A stretch of DNA of 64,000 nt from JAWVFM01 sp963739355 (GTDB lineage Bacteria; Actinomycetota; Thermoleophilia; Solirubrobacterales; 70-9). The notes under the pieces are model-generated. The model saw only the letters and a list, made by a program, of their open reading frames with translations, had not been told where the DNA came from and did not search any database. Shown in pieces: positions 47,601-56,628 of this stretch. A program made the position numbers and the translations under genes. Location of the stretch: assembly GCA_963739355.1 (NCBI GenBank), contig CAVUAD010000006.1:186001-250000 (forward strand), in the 5' to 3' direction. The first letter of the stretch is position 1; each line of letters opens with the position of its first letter.

Positions 47601-48198
47601 GGAGCGACGTCAGCGGCGTCACGTCGGAGGGCTTCAGGATCACCGCGTTGCCGGCCGCCAGCGCCGGGATGCAGTCGCCGAACGAGTTGTTGAGCGGGTA
47701 GTTCCAGGGCCCGATCACGCCGACGACCCCGACGGGGGCGTAGCGGACCACCAGCTTGCGGCCGCGCACGAAGGGCGAGGCGGACTGGATCTCCTCGTCC
47801 GCGAGGTAGACCGGGGCCATCTTCGCCCAGAACTCGAGCGCCGCCATCCCGTAGGAGAGCTCCGCGAACTGGGTCTCGTCGGCCGGGCGGCCGGTCTCGC
47901 CGCAGATGGTCCCGACGACGCGCTCGCCGTTCGCCGCCAGCCAGGCACGGGCGGCGAGCAGGACCTTGGCGCGCTCCTCGAAGCCGGCCTCGGCCCACGC
48001 CGGCTGCGCCGCGCGCGCAGCTGCCACCAGGGATCGGACCGCCTCCGCGTCAAGGGCCGGGACGCTGGCCAGGGTCTCGCCCGTCGCCGGGTTCTCGACC
48101 GCGATCGTGGCACCGTTGGCGGCGGGGCCGCCGCCGGCGCCATTCGACGCCGTCGCCTCCTCGGCGACCGCCTCCGGCGATCCGGCCGGTTCCACCAT
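44662..48198 (-). CDS. Aldehyde dehydrogenase-GMC oxidoreductase fusion
   Basis: 1178 residues in one uninterrupted frame. Residues about 30-510 are an aldehyde dehydrogenase: IGPWNYPLNN, ELGGKDPM with the general base Glu, and NNSGQVCISVE with the catalytic Cys. Residues about 515-660 resemble the small helical domain attached to long-chain alcohol oxidases. Residues about 675-1178 are a GMC flavoprotein: GSGAGGGVIAGTLAEAGKRV binds FAD and HQMGSCRMG lies near the C-terminal active site. Together it would oxidise an alcohol to the acid without releasing the aldehyde. No Shine-Dalgarno decides the start. Confidence 0.88.
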   Translation of the reverse strand: MVEPAGSPEAVAEEATASNGAGGGPAANGATIAVENPATGETLASVPALDAEAVRSLVAAARAAQPAWAEAGFEERAKVLLAARAWLAANGERVVGTICGETGRPADETQFAELSYGMAALEFWAKMAPVYLADEEIQSASPFVRGRKLVVRYAPVGVVGVIGPWNYPLNNSFGDCIPALAAGNAVILKPSDVTPLTSLLMAEMLAACGIPDGVFAVATGRGETGAALVDEVDAVMFTGSVATGKKVMARAAETLTPVSLELGGKDPMLVLADADLERAANAAVSYGMNNSGQVCISVERIYVEEPVHDEFVERVRGKVEALRQGPPGAPGTVDVGAIIFEPQIDLIEAHVKDAVERGANVVTGGKRGEGPGRFYEPTVLTGVDHSMRCMVEETFGPTLPVMKVADADEAVALANDGPYGLQASVWTRDTARGEALARRIEAGVACVNDAQVNYGALELPMGGWKSSGLGSRHGPDGIRKYTKRQSLMITPGYAPARDAHFFPYSAEVSTAIGETFAALAASEVFDDAQRRTLMAFTDTLVPSLEPPEGDGDRYGFWARAASHLNVPEAIEITLLQSGAPQEQIEGLQGLLDSLAENGMAAETSQEAREQIIHSFADSGPEALAGISALRGLTLSIFYALPELGTGRNPSWDAFGYPGPQALPAAVEKPLTVRRPAAGEDVMTLEADVCVVGSGAGGGVIAGTLAEAGKRVCVVEMGGYFNEADFNGLEAWGYQNLYLRGGPYSTAEGLVSLQSGSSLGGGTVINWQNCLPTFPWVREQWATEFGLEGLDGPDYDAHLDAVLERIGATDSCSELNGPHQRLEEGCEALGWDFGTIVRNVDPAKHDPNLAGYGGFGDVTGSKQSTQLTYLADAQARDAEIVVNARVERVLVEDGRAAGVEGAYTGPDGVVTRFVVRAPQVVIAAGSVESPAVLLRSGIGGNAVGDYLRLHPAGALFANYAENQDAWWGAPQAALSHEFAEGPEGYGFLLEGAHHSMGISGAATPWHSGRQHKEDLAAFRSTSGLIFLIRDRGHGRVDIDATGNAVPSYVLTDELDIDNFHRGLAAVARLHEAAGAERIVAISRKGLEWRRGEDFDAFLGALAQAPLTPFEHGVFSAHQMGSCRMGSDPATSVANPWGELHDTPGVWIGDASAFPTASGTNPMITIMALARRTAHAIAAA

Positions 48199-48231
48199 CG
48201 CGCGCGAGTCTATCCCCCTCGACGAGGTGGG

Positions 48232-48666
48232 CTAGGCGAAGACCTTCTGGAGGCCCTTCAGGGAGTGCTTCATGGCCTGCTCGGCCGGCTTCGAGGCGAG
48301 CTTGCCGGCCGCGAGGCCCGCCGGGCCCCCGGGCAGCTTCAGCTCGTTGAGGTAGTGGAACGTGGTCCCGTCGCCGTTCGGCTCGAGCCTGTAGGCGACG
48401 TGCGCGACGGTGCCCCGGGGGCCCGTGCCCTCCCACTCGGCGAGGCTCGGGGCGTCGACGCGAACCAGCCGCCACTCCACCTCGAACTCCACCCGCGCCA
48501 GGCGCAGGCACTGCCGGAAGGTCGAGCCCTTTCTGAGGGCCCCGTCCGGAACTTCGGAGACCGAGCGGTGGGCGGAGACCCACTCGCCGAGGCGGTGCGG
48601 GTCCATGAGCAGATCGAACAGCTCCTCGGGCGGCGCGGCCACCTGGACGGTCGTCTCCACCTTCAT
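48232..48666 (-). CDS. SRPBCC (polyketide cyclase-like) protein
   Basis: 144 residues from ATG 48666. The pattern MKVETTVQVAAPPEELFDLL, a beta core with LAEWEGTG, and a long C-terminal helix is that of a START-like ligand-binding fold. Its start overlaps the stop of the NAD(P)-binding gene (ATGA). The linked genes 50239-48232 form one tight operon just upstream of the fusion enzyme. Confidence 0.82.
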   Translation of the reverse strand: MKVETTVQVAAPPEELFDLLMDPHRLGEWVSAHRSVSEVPDGALRKGSTFRQCLRLARVEFEVEWRLVRVDAPSLAEWEGTGPRGTVAHVAYRLEPNGDGTTFHYLNELKLPGGPAGLAAGKLASKPAEQAMKHSLKGLQKVFA

Positions 48667-49574
48667 GCCGAGGCCGCCTCCGCGGCGCGCTCGTCGTGCT
48701 CGATTGCGCGCTGCATCGCCACCGACGCCGGCTCGGGGTCGATGTCGAAAAGAGCAGCCCCGGAGGCATCCTCGACGACGGTGTCGGTGACGAGGCTCAG
48801 CGTCAGCTCCGCGGCCACGGCGGCATCACCCTCGGTCACGATCGACGCCCCTGCCGCGACGACGCCCGGGGTGACGCCGTACAGCGGGACCCTGCGGCGC
48901 GGACGCCGGCCCAGCTCGCGAGCCATCAGGTCCACCAGCTCCAGATGGGTCAGGACGTCCGGGCCGCCGATCTGCACCTCGCGGTTGGCCGCCGCCTCGA
49001 CCCGCGGCGCCTGGCGCAGGTAGCGGACGGTGTCGCGCAGACCGATCGGCTGGCTCCGGCGGTGAAGCCAGGCCTTGTTCGGAACCGCCGGCAGCCGTTC
49101 GGCGATCGCGCGCACCAGGCGAAACGACTCGCTGCCCGCGCCGATCACCATCGCGGCCCGCAGATAGGTCAGGGGCGGGCCCGTGTCGGCGAGGGCGAGG
49201 GCGGTCGCGTGACGGCTGCGCAGGTGGGGTGACGCCTCCGAGTCGCCGAGGCCGCCCAGGTACACGACGCGCTCCACCCCGGCCTCCTTCGCGGCGAAGC
49301 CGAAGCGCTCCGCGGCCTCGATCTCGGCGTTGGCGTAGCTCTCGCCTGACGCCATCATGTGGACGAGGTAGTACGCGACGCCGACCCCCTCCACGGCGCG
49401 ATCGAGCCCGTCGCCCGTAGCGAGGTCGCCGACCACGACCTCGGAGCCGGCGGCCCGCAGCGGTTCCGCCTTGCCGGGGTCGCGGACGAGGCTTCGCACC
49501 TCGCCGCCGTCGGCCAGCACGGGGACGAGGGCACGGCCCACGAAACCGCTCGCCCCGGCAACGAGCGCCCTCAC
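48663..49574 (-). CDS. NAD(P)-binding atypical SDR protein
   Basis: 303 residues from GTG 49574. GASGFVGRALVPVLADGG is the nucleotide-binding start; VAYYLVHMM and RVVYLGGLGD follow. The C-terminal part adds a helical domain. It resembles NmrA/DUF2867-type proteins whose activity is unknown. It overlaps both neighbours by 4 bp (GTGA and ATGA). Confidence 0.82.
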   Translation of the reverse strand: MRALVAGASGFVGRALVPVLADGGEVRSLVRDPGKAEPLRAAGSEVVVGDLATGDGLDRAVEGVGVAYYLVHMMASGESYANAEIEAAERFGFAAKEAGVERVVYLGGLGDSEASPHLRSRHATALALADTGPPLTYLRAAMVIGAGSESFRLVRAIAERLPAVPNKAWLHRRSQPIGLRDTVRYLRQAPRVEAAANREVQIGGPDVLTHLELVDLMARELGRRPRRRVPLYGVTPGVVAAGASIVTEGDAAVAAELTLSLVTDTVVEDASGAALFDIDPEPASVAMQRAIEHDERAAEAASA

Positions 49575-50239
49575 GATGAGACCCCGCTCGCGCTGCGGCG
49601 GTCGATCTCGGAGCGCAGCGCCCCGACCTTGGAGGGCGGGAAGTCCAGGCGCGCGAGCGAGCGCAGGAACATGTTGCAGACCAGCACGTGGATCCTGAGC
49701 TGGGTGTTCGCGTAGATCCACGAACCGAAGCGGGCAAACCTCCCGTGACCCCGCAGCCACGGGTAGAAGTTCCGAACCTCCAGCCGGACCCGCAGGCGGG
49801 CGGCCCCCGGAGACGACTGCTCGGCGAGACGGTGGACCTCGATCCGCAGGTGACCATGGCCGCGCCCCTCTCGCGCGACCAGCAGCCCGCGCTCGATTCT
49901 CCAGGTGACACTTGCCCGGTCGCCGCCGGTCTCGTAGTCCGGCGCATGGAAGCGCAGCAGCGGCAGCGCCGGGAAGAGCAGGACGACCGCCCGGAAGTCG
50001 TCGCCGTAGACCACCCGGATCAAGTAGAGCGTGACCCGGCTGAGGAAGCGCCAGTAGCTCCGCGCCAGCCGCTCCAGGTACTCGGGCGTCCAGAGGTGCT
50101 CGAGGACGTCGACCGGCATGTCCACCTCCGCCTCCTGCGCGGAGACGACGGACCCGCGCTCGGGGACCCGCTCGGTGCCCGCGTCCGGCAGGATGCGAAC
50201 CTCGACGGGATCTGGTTTTCTGGCGTCGCCGGCCGGCAC
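49571..50239 (-). CDS. Hypothetical protein
   Basis: 222 residues (ATG 50239; ATG 50119 would remove a 40-residue low-complexity start). LEHLWTPEYLERLARSYWRF suggests a helical beginning and RLRVRLEVRNFYPWLRG a beta region. It is the first gene of the operon with the SDR and SRPBCC proteins. No family recognised, although association with an SDR and a START-like protein suggests lipid-related work. Confidence 0.6.
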   Translation of the reverse strand: MPAGDARKPDPVEVRILPDAGTERVPERGSVVSAQEAEVDMPVDVLEHLWTPEYLERLARSYWRFLSRVTLYLIRVVYGDDFRAVVLLFPALPLLRFHAPDYETGGDRASVTWRIERGLLVAREGRGHGHLRIEVHRLAEQSSPGAARLRVRLEVRNFYPWLRGHGRFARFGSWIYANTQLRIHVLVCNMFLRSLARLDFPPSKVGALRSEIDRRSASGVSS

Positions 50240-50304
50240 GGCGTCGCATTGAAGCGATCCGCGGCCGGCGGCGACTCACCCGGGCCTCCTGCGAGGATTG
50301 CCGG

Positions 50305-51483
50305 GTGAGAACGATCGTCCTCTCCGACCTTCACCTCGGCTCCGGCGCGGAGGCCGACCTCGTCCGCCGCCCGCGCTTTCGCGAGGCCCTCCTGAGGTTC
50401 CTGAAGGGCGCGGACCGGATTGTCATCCTGGGCGACGCGCTCGAGCTTCGCGACCGCCCCGTCGCCGAGGTCGTCGAGATCGCGACTCCGTTCTTCGCCG
50501 AGCTCGGAGCCGCCGCCGGCGACGCCGAGGTCCTCGTCGTGCCCGGAAACCACGACCACCACCTGATCGAGCCCTGGCTGGAGCGGCGCCTCCTCGACGG
50601 CGCCGAGCCGCTCGGCCTCGAGCACCGCGCGAAGCCCGAGGGCCCGCTCGCCGCGCTCGCCAAGCAGATGAGCGGCGCCGCGGTGGAGCTCGGCTATCCC
50701 GGCCTGTGGCTCGGCGACGGCGTCTACGCCACCCACGGCCACTACCTCGACCGCCACCTCACGATTCCGACCTTCGAGCGGCTCGGGGTGGCCATGGTCG
50801 AGCGCATCCTCGGAATGCAGCCCGACGGGCCGGACCCGCTGGACCCGCCCGACGTGGTGGAGCGCATCACACCCGAGCAATACGAGCGCGCCCAGGGGCC
50901 CATCTACGCGCTCCTCTACGCGCTGGCGCAGGGCACGGACCCGATGCGCGCGGGCGCCGGCAACCCGACGCTGCGGCTCTGGCGCTCGCTCGCCGGCGGC
51001 AGCTCGCGGACCGCGCGTGTCCGCGGCTGGCTGCTCGGCGCGGTCGCCCTGCCCGGTGCCGTGGGCCTCGCCAACCGTCTCGGCCTCGGCCCGGTGGAGT
51101 CCGACCTCTCTGCCGGCGCGATCACCCGCGCGGGGCTCGCGGCCATGCGCGACGCGGTGGTGCGCTTGGATCTGGACGCCGGCACCGTTCTCTTCGGCCA
51201 CACCCATCGCCGTGGCCCGCTGCCGGACGAGGAGGGCTGGGAGCTCGAAGGGGGCGGCACGCTCATGAACACCGGGAGCTGGGTGCACTCCCCCACGCTG
51301 CTGGGCTCGAGCGCCGCGACGAGCCCCTACTGGCCGGGCACGGTCGCGGTCGTCGAGGAGGGCCGTCCGCCGGAGCTCCACCACCTGCTCGACGACCTCA
51401 GCCCCGACGAGCTGGCCGAGGGCGGCCCGCACGAGCGCCCGCCGGGCCCATCGCTGCCGGGCACGGCGGACATCGTGGAGTGA
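50305..51483 (+). CDS. Metallophosphoesterase
   Basis: 392 residues from GTG 50305. All calcineurin-type motifs are present in order: DLHLGS, GDALELRD, GNHDHHLI, THGHYLD and FGHTHRRG. Metal-dependent hydrolysis of a phosphoester is expected; the substrate is unknown. A middle insertion (about residues 170-270) may be membrane-associated: it has the hydrophobic stretch GWLLGAVALPGAVGLA. It is divergent from the hypothetical gene at 50239. Confidence 0.87.
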   Translation: MRTIVLSDLHLGSGAEADLVRRPRFREALLRFLKGADRIVILGDALELRDRPVAEVVEIATPFFAELGAAAGDAEVLVVPGNHDHHLIEPWLERRLLDGAEPLGLEHRAKPEGPLAALAKQMSGAAVELGYPGLWLGDGVYATHGHYLDRHLTIPTFERLGVAMVERILGMQPDGPDPLDPPDVVERITPEQYERAQGPIYALLYALAQGTDPMRAGAGNPTLRLWRSLAGGSSRTARVRGWLLGAVALPGAVGLANRLGLGPVESDLSAGAITRAGLAAMRDAVVRLDLDAGTVLFGHTHRRGPLPDEEGWELEGGGTLMNTGSWVHSPTLLGSSAATSPYWPGTVAVVEEGRPPELHHLLDDLSPDELAEGGPHERPPGPSLPGTADIVE

Positions 51484-51667
51484 ACCGGCGTCATCGCCCG
51501 CTCGGCTTCATGCTCGTTGCTGCGTCCGCCACGCTTGCCGTTCGCCGCAGCCGCTCGCGCCACTTGCCGCATCGCCGGCCCTCGCAGCCGAAGGCGCACG
51601 CGGGATCCGCCACAGACCCGCGCTCGGCTGACGCCCCTGCTCGCCGCCTCGGTGCGAGACTGCCGCG

Positions 51668-52366
51668 ATGCGGGCACTCTCGATCGTCCACCAGCGCGAC
51701 GCCGGCGCGGGCGTGTTCGTCGACGCCGTCATGGAAGCCGGCTGGGAGCTCGAGGAATGGCTGCCGCCCGAGGCCGCGAATCCGCCCGGCCTCGCCGCCT
51801 ACGACGCGGTGATGACGTTCGGCGGCGCGCAGAACGCCGAGGACGGCGACGCCTGGCTCGACCGCGAACACGAGCTCATCCGCGCGGCAATCGCGGGCGG
51901 GACACCCGTCCTCGGCATCTGCCTTGGAGCGGAGCTGGTTGCGCGGGCAGCGGGCGCGGAAGTGATGAAGGCCAGCTCCCCCGAGATCGGCTGGCACGCG
52001 GTCGAACTCACCGCGGCGGCCGCGGAAGACCCGCTGCTCGACTCGCTGCCACCGTCCTTCCAGGCCTTCCAGTGGCACAGCTACGGGTTCTCGCTGCCTG
52101 CCGGCGCCCTCGAGCTCGCGCGCAGCGACGTCGGCCCGCAGGCGTTCGCGCTGGGCACGACCTGGGCGATCCAGTTCCACCCCGAGGTGACGCTGGCCGA
52201 CGCCGAGGCCTGGATCGACGATTACCGAAGCGACCCGGATGCGGTCGCCTTGGGCCTCGACCCCGAAGCCCTCCGCGCCGAGACCCGCGCGCGCATCGCG
52301 ACCTGGAACGAGCTCGGCCGGCGGATCTGCGCGGGCTTCCTGGGAGCCGCTACTGCCCGGGCGTGA
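51668..52366 (+). CDS. Class I glutamine amidotransferase-like protein
   Basis: 232 residues from ATG 51668. The triad is visible: cysteine in GICLGAE, and histidine and glutamate in IQFHPEVT. It resembles stand-alone GMP synthase-type amidotransferases that act on gamma-glutamyl compounds. Its end overlaps the convergent SDR gene by 17 bp. Proximity to the polyamine operon makes a gamma-glutamyl substrate plausible. Confidence 0.82.
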   Translation: MRALSIVHQRDAGAGVFVDAVMEAGWELEEWLPPEAANPPGLAAYDAVMTFGGAQNAEDGDAWLDREHELIRAAIAGGTPVLGICLGAELVARAAGAEVMKASSPEIGWHAVELTAAAAEDPLLDSLPPSFQAFQWHSYGFSLPAGALELARSDVGPQAFALGTTWAIQFHPEVTLADAEAWIDDYRSDPDAVALGLDPEALRAETRARIATWNELGRRICAGFLGAATARA

Positions 52367-53145
52367 GGTAGGCGGCGGAGAGCCCGCCGTCCACCATGAA
52401 GGTCGTGGCCGTGACGAACGACGACTCGTCGCCGGCCAGGAACAGCGCGGCGTTGGCGATCTCGCGCGCCTCGCCGAACCGTCCGGCCGGGATGTGGACG
52501 AGGCGCTTCGCCGCCCGCTCGGGGTCCTTGGCGAAGAGCTCCTGGAGAAGCGGGGTGTTGACCGGGCCCGGGGCAGAGCGCGTTGACCCTGACCCCGCGA
52601 TCCGCGAACTCCACGCCCAGCTCGCGCGACATCGAGAGCACGGCGCCCTTCGAAGCCGTGTAGGAGATCTGGGAGACCGCCGCCCCCATCACGGCGACGA
52701 ACGAGGCCGTGTTGATCACCGAGCCGCCGCCCGCGTCGACGAGGTGCGGGATCCCGTGCTTGCAGCAGAGGAAGACGCTGCGCACGTTCACGTCCTGGAC
52801 GCGCTGCCAGGACTCGAGCGTCGTCTCTACGACCGAGCTGTCGTCGTTGGGGTTGATTCCGGCGTTGTTGAAGAGCACGTCAACGGAGCCCAGCTCCTCG
52901 CGCACGCGCCGGTAGAGGTCGCGAACCTGGTCCTCGTCGGTGACGTCGGCCTCGATCGCGAGCTCGCCCTCGGCGCCCGGCTGCAGGTCGACGCCGACAA
53001 CGCGAGCGCCCTCCTCGGCGAAGACCCGTGCCGACTCGGCGCCGATGCCGCTCGCGGCGCCGGTGATGACGCAGACCTTGCCCTCCAGGCGTCCCCGTGA
53101 GCGCGGAGCAGATTTCGTTGATTCTGAGTGCGAAGCGCGATCCAT
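52350..53145 (-). CDS. SDR dehydrogenase of the polyamine operon, one frame break
   Basis: About 264 residues from ATG 53145. TGAASGIG, FNNAGIN and YTASKG (YxxxK) are in frame. After NALCPG a homopolymer of C carries one extra base (near 52570); removing it gives VNTPLLQELFAKDPERAAK, and the family ending FMVDGGLSAAYLTPGQ with stop at 52350. This clean restoration argues for a sequencing error. The gene follows the aldehyde dehydrogenase by 9 bp and is the last of the operon. Confidence 0.85.
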
Positions 53146-53154
53146 GGTGTTTCG

Positions 53155-54515
53155 TCAGTCCTCTTCAGTCGCGTAGAAGACGTTCTTCACCTCGGTGTAG
53201 GCGTCCAGGGCGTCCGGCCCGAGCTCACGCCCAACGCCGGACTGCTTGAAGCCGCCGAACGGCGTGGCAACGCGGACCGAGCTGTTCGAGTTGATCGAGA
53301 GGACGCCGGTGTCGATCGCGCGCGCCACGCGGAGCGCCCGCGCCCCGTCGCGGGTCCAGACCGAGCCGGAGAGCCCATAGATGGTGTCGTTGGCGATCGC
53401 GACCGCCTCCGCCTCGTCCGCAAAGGGGATCACGCAGGCGACCGGCCCGAAGATCTCCTCGCTCGCGGCCCGCTCGTCGTTCGAAATCGGTGCGAGCACG
53501 GTTGGCGGGTACCAGAAACCGGGCCCGTCCGGAGCGCTGCCCCTGATCGCCACCGGCGAGTCCGCGTCCACGAACGACGCAACCGTCTCACGATGGCTCG
53601 CCGAGATCAGCGGGCCCATCTGGGTCGCCTCGTCCAGAGGGTCCCCGACGACCATCGAGCCGACGGCGCCGCTCAGGGCCGCCATGAACTCGTCCAGCGC
53701 GGACCGTTCCACGAGGATGCGCGAGCGCGAGCAGCAGTCCTGGCCGGCGTTGCCGAACATCCCGGCCGGGGCCTCGCGCGCCGCCTTCTCGAGGTCCGCG
53801 TCCGCGAAGACCACGTTCGCCGACTTGCCGCCGAGCTCGAGCGTCACTCGCTTGATCGAGTCCGCGGCGCCGCGCGCGATGCCGCGGCCGACCTCCGTCG
53901 AGCCGGTGAACGCGATCTTCGCGACGTCCGGATGCTCCACGAGGCGCTGCCCGCAGACCGAGCCTGGCCCGGCGACGACGTTCAGGACGCCCTCCGGGAT
54001 CCCGGCCTCCACGGCGATGCGCTCGAGCTCGATGGCGGTGAGCGGGGTCAGCTCCGCCGGCTTCAGGACGATCGTGTTGCCGGCCGCGAGCGCCGGTGCG
54101 GCCTTCCAGGAGGCGATGACGAGCGGGAAGTTCCACGGCACGATCAGCCCGACGACGCCAAGCGGCTCGCGGAACGTCATGTCGACCCCGCCCGCGACCG
54201 GGATGGTCTTGCCGAGCAGGCGCTCGGGCGCCGCGGCGTAGTAGCGGTATGTGGCGCCACCATCCGGATCTCGCCGCGCGCGTCGCCGATCGGCTTGCCG
54301 GCGTTCCGGGCCTCGAGCGTCGCCAGCTTCTCGGCCTCGGCCTCCAGCGCCTCGGCGAGGCGCGCGATCAGAAGCGACCGATCGGCCGGCGCGACGTCCC
54401 GCCACCCCGCGAACGCCGCCTTGGCCCGCGCGACCGCGGCGTCGACCTCCTCGGCGCCGGCCCTCGGAACCTCCGCCATGACCGCCTCGGTGGCGGGCTC
54501 GACCACGCTAATCAC
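53155..54515 (-). CDS. Aldehyde dehydrogenase (PuuC-like), one frame break
   Basis: About 453 residues. The first 90 residues (ATG 54515) are in one frame and the rest in another; a missing G near 54255 joins them as IRMVGGATYRYYAAAPERLL. Catalytic features are intact: VPWNFPLVIASWK, LELGGKSANVVF (Glu) and NAGQDCCSRSRI (Cys). Next to glutamine-synthetase-like and PuuD-like genes it would oxidise gamma-glutamyl-aminobutyraldehyde. Its start overlaps the end of the puuD-like gene by 8 bp. Confidence 0.82.
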
Positions 54516-55227
54516 GGCTGGCCTCCACCAGAGCCGCGATCACCGAGCTGTCCGGGTCCTCCTCCGGGTGCCAGAGGACGCCGAGGGCGAAGCGCCGATC
54601 CGGCGCCTCGATCGCCTCGACGAGATCGTCGCCCGCCGCGCGGCCCGTGGCGAGCAGCCCGCGGCCGAGGGCGTCGACTCCCTGGTGGTGGTGCGAGCTG
54701 ACCTTGGGGCCCTCCGCGCCGCTGGCCCGGGCCGCGAGCGAGCCTGGCTCGAGGTCGACGCCGTGCTCGCTGAAGACACCCGCCACCTCGCGGTGCCCGG
54801 TGTGGCCGAGGTCGTCGGGAATGTGCTGGCGAAGCGTGCCCCCGCACGCCACGTTCAGCATCTGCATGCCCCGGCAAACGCCGAGCACGGGAATGTCGCG
54901 CTCGATCGCCCGCCGCGCGAGGGCCAGCTCGAAGCGGTCGCGGTCCGGCCACGTGCCGTTGGTCTCCGCGTTGGAAGTCGCCCCGTAGCTCGACGCGTCG
55001 ACGTCCGCCCCGCCGGCCAGGAGCAGGCCGTCGACGCGGTCCAGGAGGAGGTCGGGCTCCGCGGCGACCCGGTCGTCGGGCGGGAGGATGACTCCGATCC
55101 CGCCGGCGCGCTGAACCGCCCGCGCGTACGTGCGCGGGACGATGAGCGCCTCCAGCTCGAGCCAGGCGCCCCAGCTGACGCGCTCGATCGCCGCGCAGAT
55201 GCCGATCGCCGGCACACCGGACGCCAC
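54508..55227 (-). CDS. puuD: Gamma-glutamyl-GABA hydrolase (PuuD-like, peptidase C26)
   Basis: 239 residues from GTG 55227. Family motifs: LLLAGGADVDASSYG, nucleophile cysteine in VLGVCRGMQMLNV, VSSHHHQGVD and the LWHPEEDPDS histidine/glutamate. It would release glutamate from gamma-glutamyl-GABA, the last step of the Puu route. Located between the ligase and the dehydrogenase genes, all on one strand with short gaps. Confidence 0.85.
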   Translation of the reverse strand: MASGVPAIGICAAIERVSWGAWLELEALIVPRTYARAVQRAGGIGVILPPDDRVAAEPDLLLDRVDGLLLAGGADVDASSYGATSNAETNGTWPDRDRFELALARRAIERDIPVLGVCRGMQMLNVACGGTLRQHIPDDLGHTGHREVAGVFSEHGVDLEPGSLAARASGAEGPKVSSHHHQGVDALGRGLLATGRAAGDDLVEAIEAPDRRFALGVLWHPEEDPDSSVIAALVEASRD

Positions 55228-55251
55228 CTAGCGGTGCCTCGCGCCGGTCAC

Positions 55252-56583
55252 CTAGAGCCTCTCGAAGCCCCGGAACCGCTCCCAGTCGGTGACCGCGCTC
55301 TCGGCGGCGTCGATCTCCACTCGAGCCCGGTTCAGGTAATGGTCGACCACCTCGGCACCGAACGCGTCCCGAGCCATCTCGCTCGACTCGAAGAGGTCGC
55401 GAGCGTCGTAGATGTTGGTGGGAACGCGCGGCTTGTCGGACTCGTATGCGTTGCCGTCGAATGCCGGCTCGAGCGACAGCTCCGCCTCGACGCCGTGGAG
55501 TCCCGCCGCGATCATCGCCGCCAGCGCGAGATAGGGATTGACGTCCGCGCCGGGAAGGCGGTTCTCGAGCCGCAGCGACGGCCCCTCGCCCACCACACGC
55601 AGCGAGCAGGTGCGGTTGTCGCGACCCCAGGCAACCGCGGTCGGCGCGAACGAGCCCTTCGCGAAGCGCTTGTAGGAGTTGACGTGCGGCGCGTAGAACA
55701 GGCTCAGCTCGCGCAGGCAGGCGAGCTGACCGGCGAGGAAGTGGTCGAAGAGCCGGCGGTCTTCGCCGAACGCGTTCGTCTTGCCGTCCTCAGAGGCCAG
55801 CGAGCAGTGGATGTGGCACGAGTTGCCCTCCGCCTCGTCGAACTTCGCCATGAACGTGATCGCGTAGCCCTCCTGCGCGGCGATCTCCTTGGCGCCGGTC
55901 TTGTAGACGGCGTGGTCGTCGGCCACCCGCAGGGCCTGCCCGTAGTGGAAGTTGATCTCGTGCTGGCCGAGGTTGCACTCGCCCTTGGAGTTCTCTACGC
56001 GCATCCCCGCCGCGGCCATCTCGTTGCGGATGCGACGGATCAGCGGCTCCACCCGCGCCCCGCCGAGCAGCGAGTAGTCGATGTTGTAGAGGTTGGCCGG
56101 GTCCAGGTCGCGGTAGCCCTTTCGCCACGCCTCCTCGTAGGTGTCGCGGAAGACCATGAACTCGAGCTCGGTCCCCGCCATCGCCGTGAGGCCGCGCTCG
56201 GCCAGCCGCGCGAGCTGGCGGCGCAGGATCTGCCGCGGCGAGGCGACCACCTCCGACTCGTCGGCCCACTGCAGGTCGGCCATCACCAGCGCCGATCCCT
56301 CGTGCCACGGAATCGGCCGCAGCGTGTCCAGGTCCGCCTTCATCTCGAAGTCGCCGTAGCCACGTTCCCACGAGGCCATCTCGTAGCCGTCGACCGTCTC
56401 CATGTCGACGTCGACGGCCAGCAGGTAGTTGCAGCCCTCCGCCCCGTGCTCGGCGATCTCCTCGAGGAAGTGCGTCGCCGTGAGCCGCTTGCCCTGGAGC
56501 CGCCCCTCCATGTCGGCGATCGCGATCAGCACGGTGTCCACCGTGCCGTCCGCGACCGCCTTCTTCAGCTCATCGAGGGTCAC
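55252..56583 (-). CDS. Glutamine-synthetase-family ligase (PuuA-like)
   Basis: 443 residues from GTG 56583. Catalytic stretches of the GS fold are present: AGTELEFMVF, NLGQHEINF, HIHCSL and RLENRLPGADVNPYLALAA. Given its operon partners it most likely attaches glutamate to putrescine or another amine, rather than making glutamine. Other actinobacterial GS-like enzymes act on ethanolamine, which the neighbouring permease would fit as well. Confidence 0.85.
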   Translation of the reverse strand: MTLDELKKAVADGTVDTVLIAIADMEGRLQGKRLTATHFLEEIAEHGAEGCNYLLAVDVDMETVDGYEMASWERGYGDFEMKADLDTLRPIPWHEGSALVMADLQWADESEVVASPRQILRRQLARLAERGLTAMAGTELEFMVFRDTYEEAWRKGYRDLDPANLYNIDYSLLGGARVEPLIRRIRNEMAAAGMRVENSKGECNLGQHEINFHYGQALRVADDHAVYKTGAKEIAAQEGYAITFMAKFDEAEGNSCHIHCSLASEDGKTNAFGEDRRLFDHFLAGQLACLRELSLFYAPHVNSYKRFAKGSFAPTAVAWGRDNRTCSLRVVGEGPSLRLENRLPGADVNPYLALAAMIAAGLHGVEAELSLEPAFDGNAYESDKPRVPTNIYDARDLFESSEMARDAFGAEVVDHYLNRARVEIDAAESAVTDWERFRGFERL

Positions 56584-56628
56584 CGGGACGCAGGCTAGAG
56601 CGCGTTCGGACCCAAGGCGCGCCGTTCG

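Noticed and set aside
46360..49023. Long plus-strand open frame opposite the fusion enzyme
   Set aside because: Antisense shadow of the aldehyde dehydrogenase/GMC gene; no family motif or ribosome-binding site.
53128..56598. Very long plus-strand open frame (over 1100 codons)
   Set aside because: It is antisense to the polyamine genes, whose proteins have clear motifs. High GC and codon bias leave the opposite strand open; composition (Arg/Val/Asp-rich) is not protein-like.
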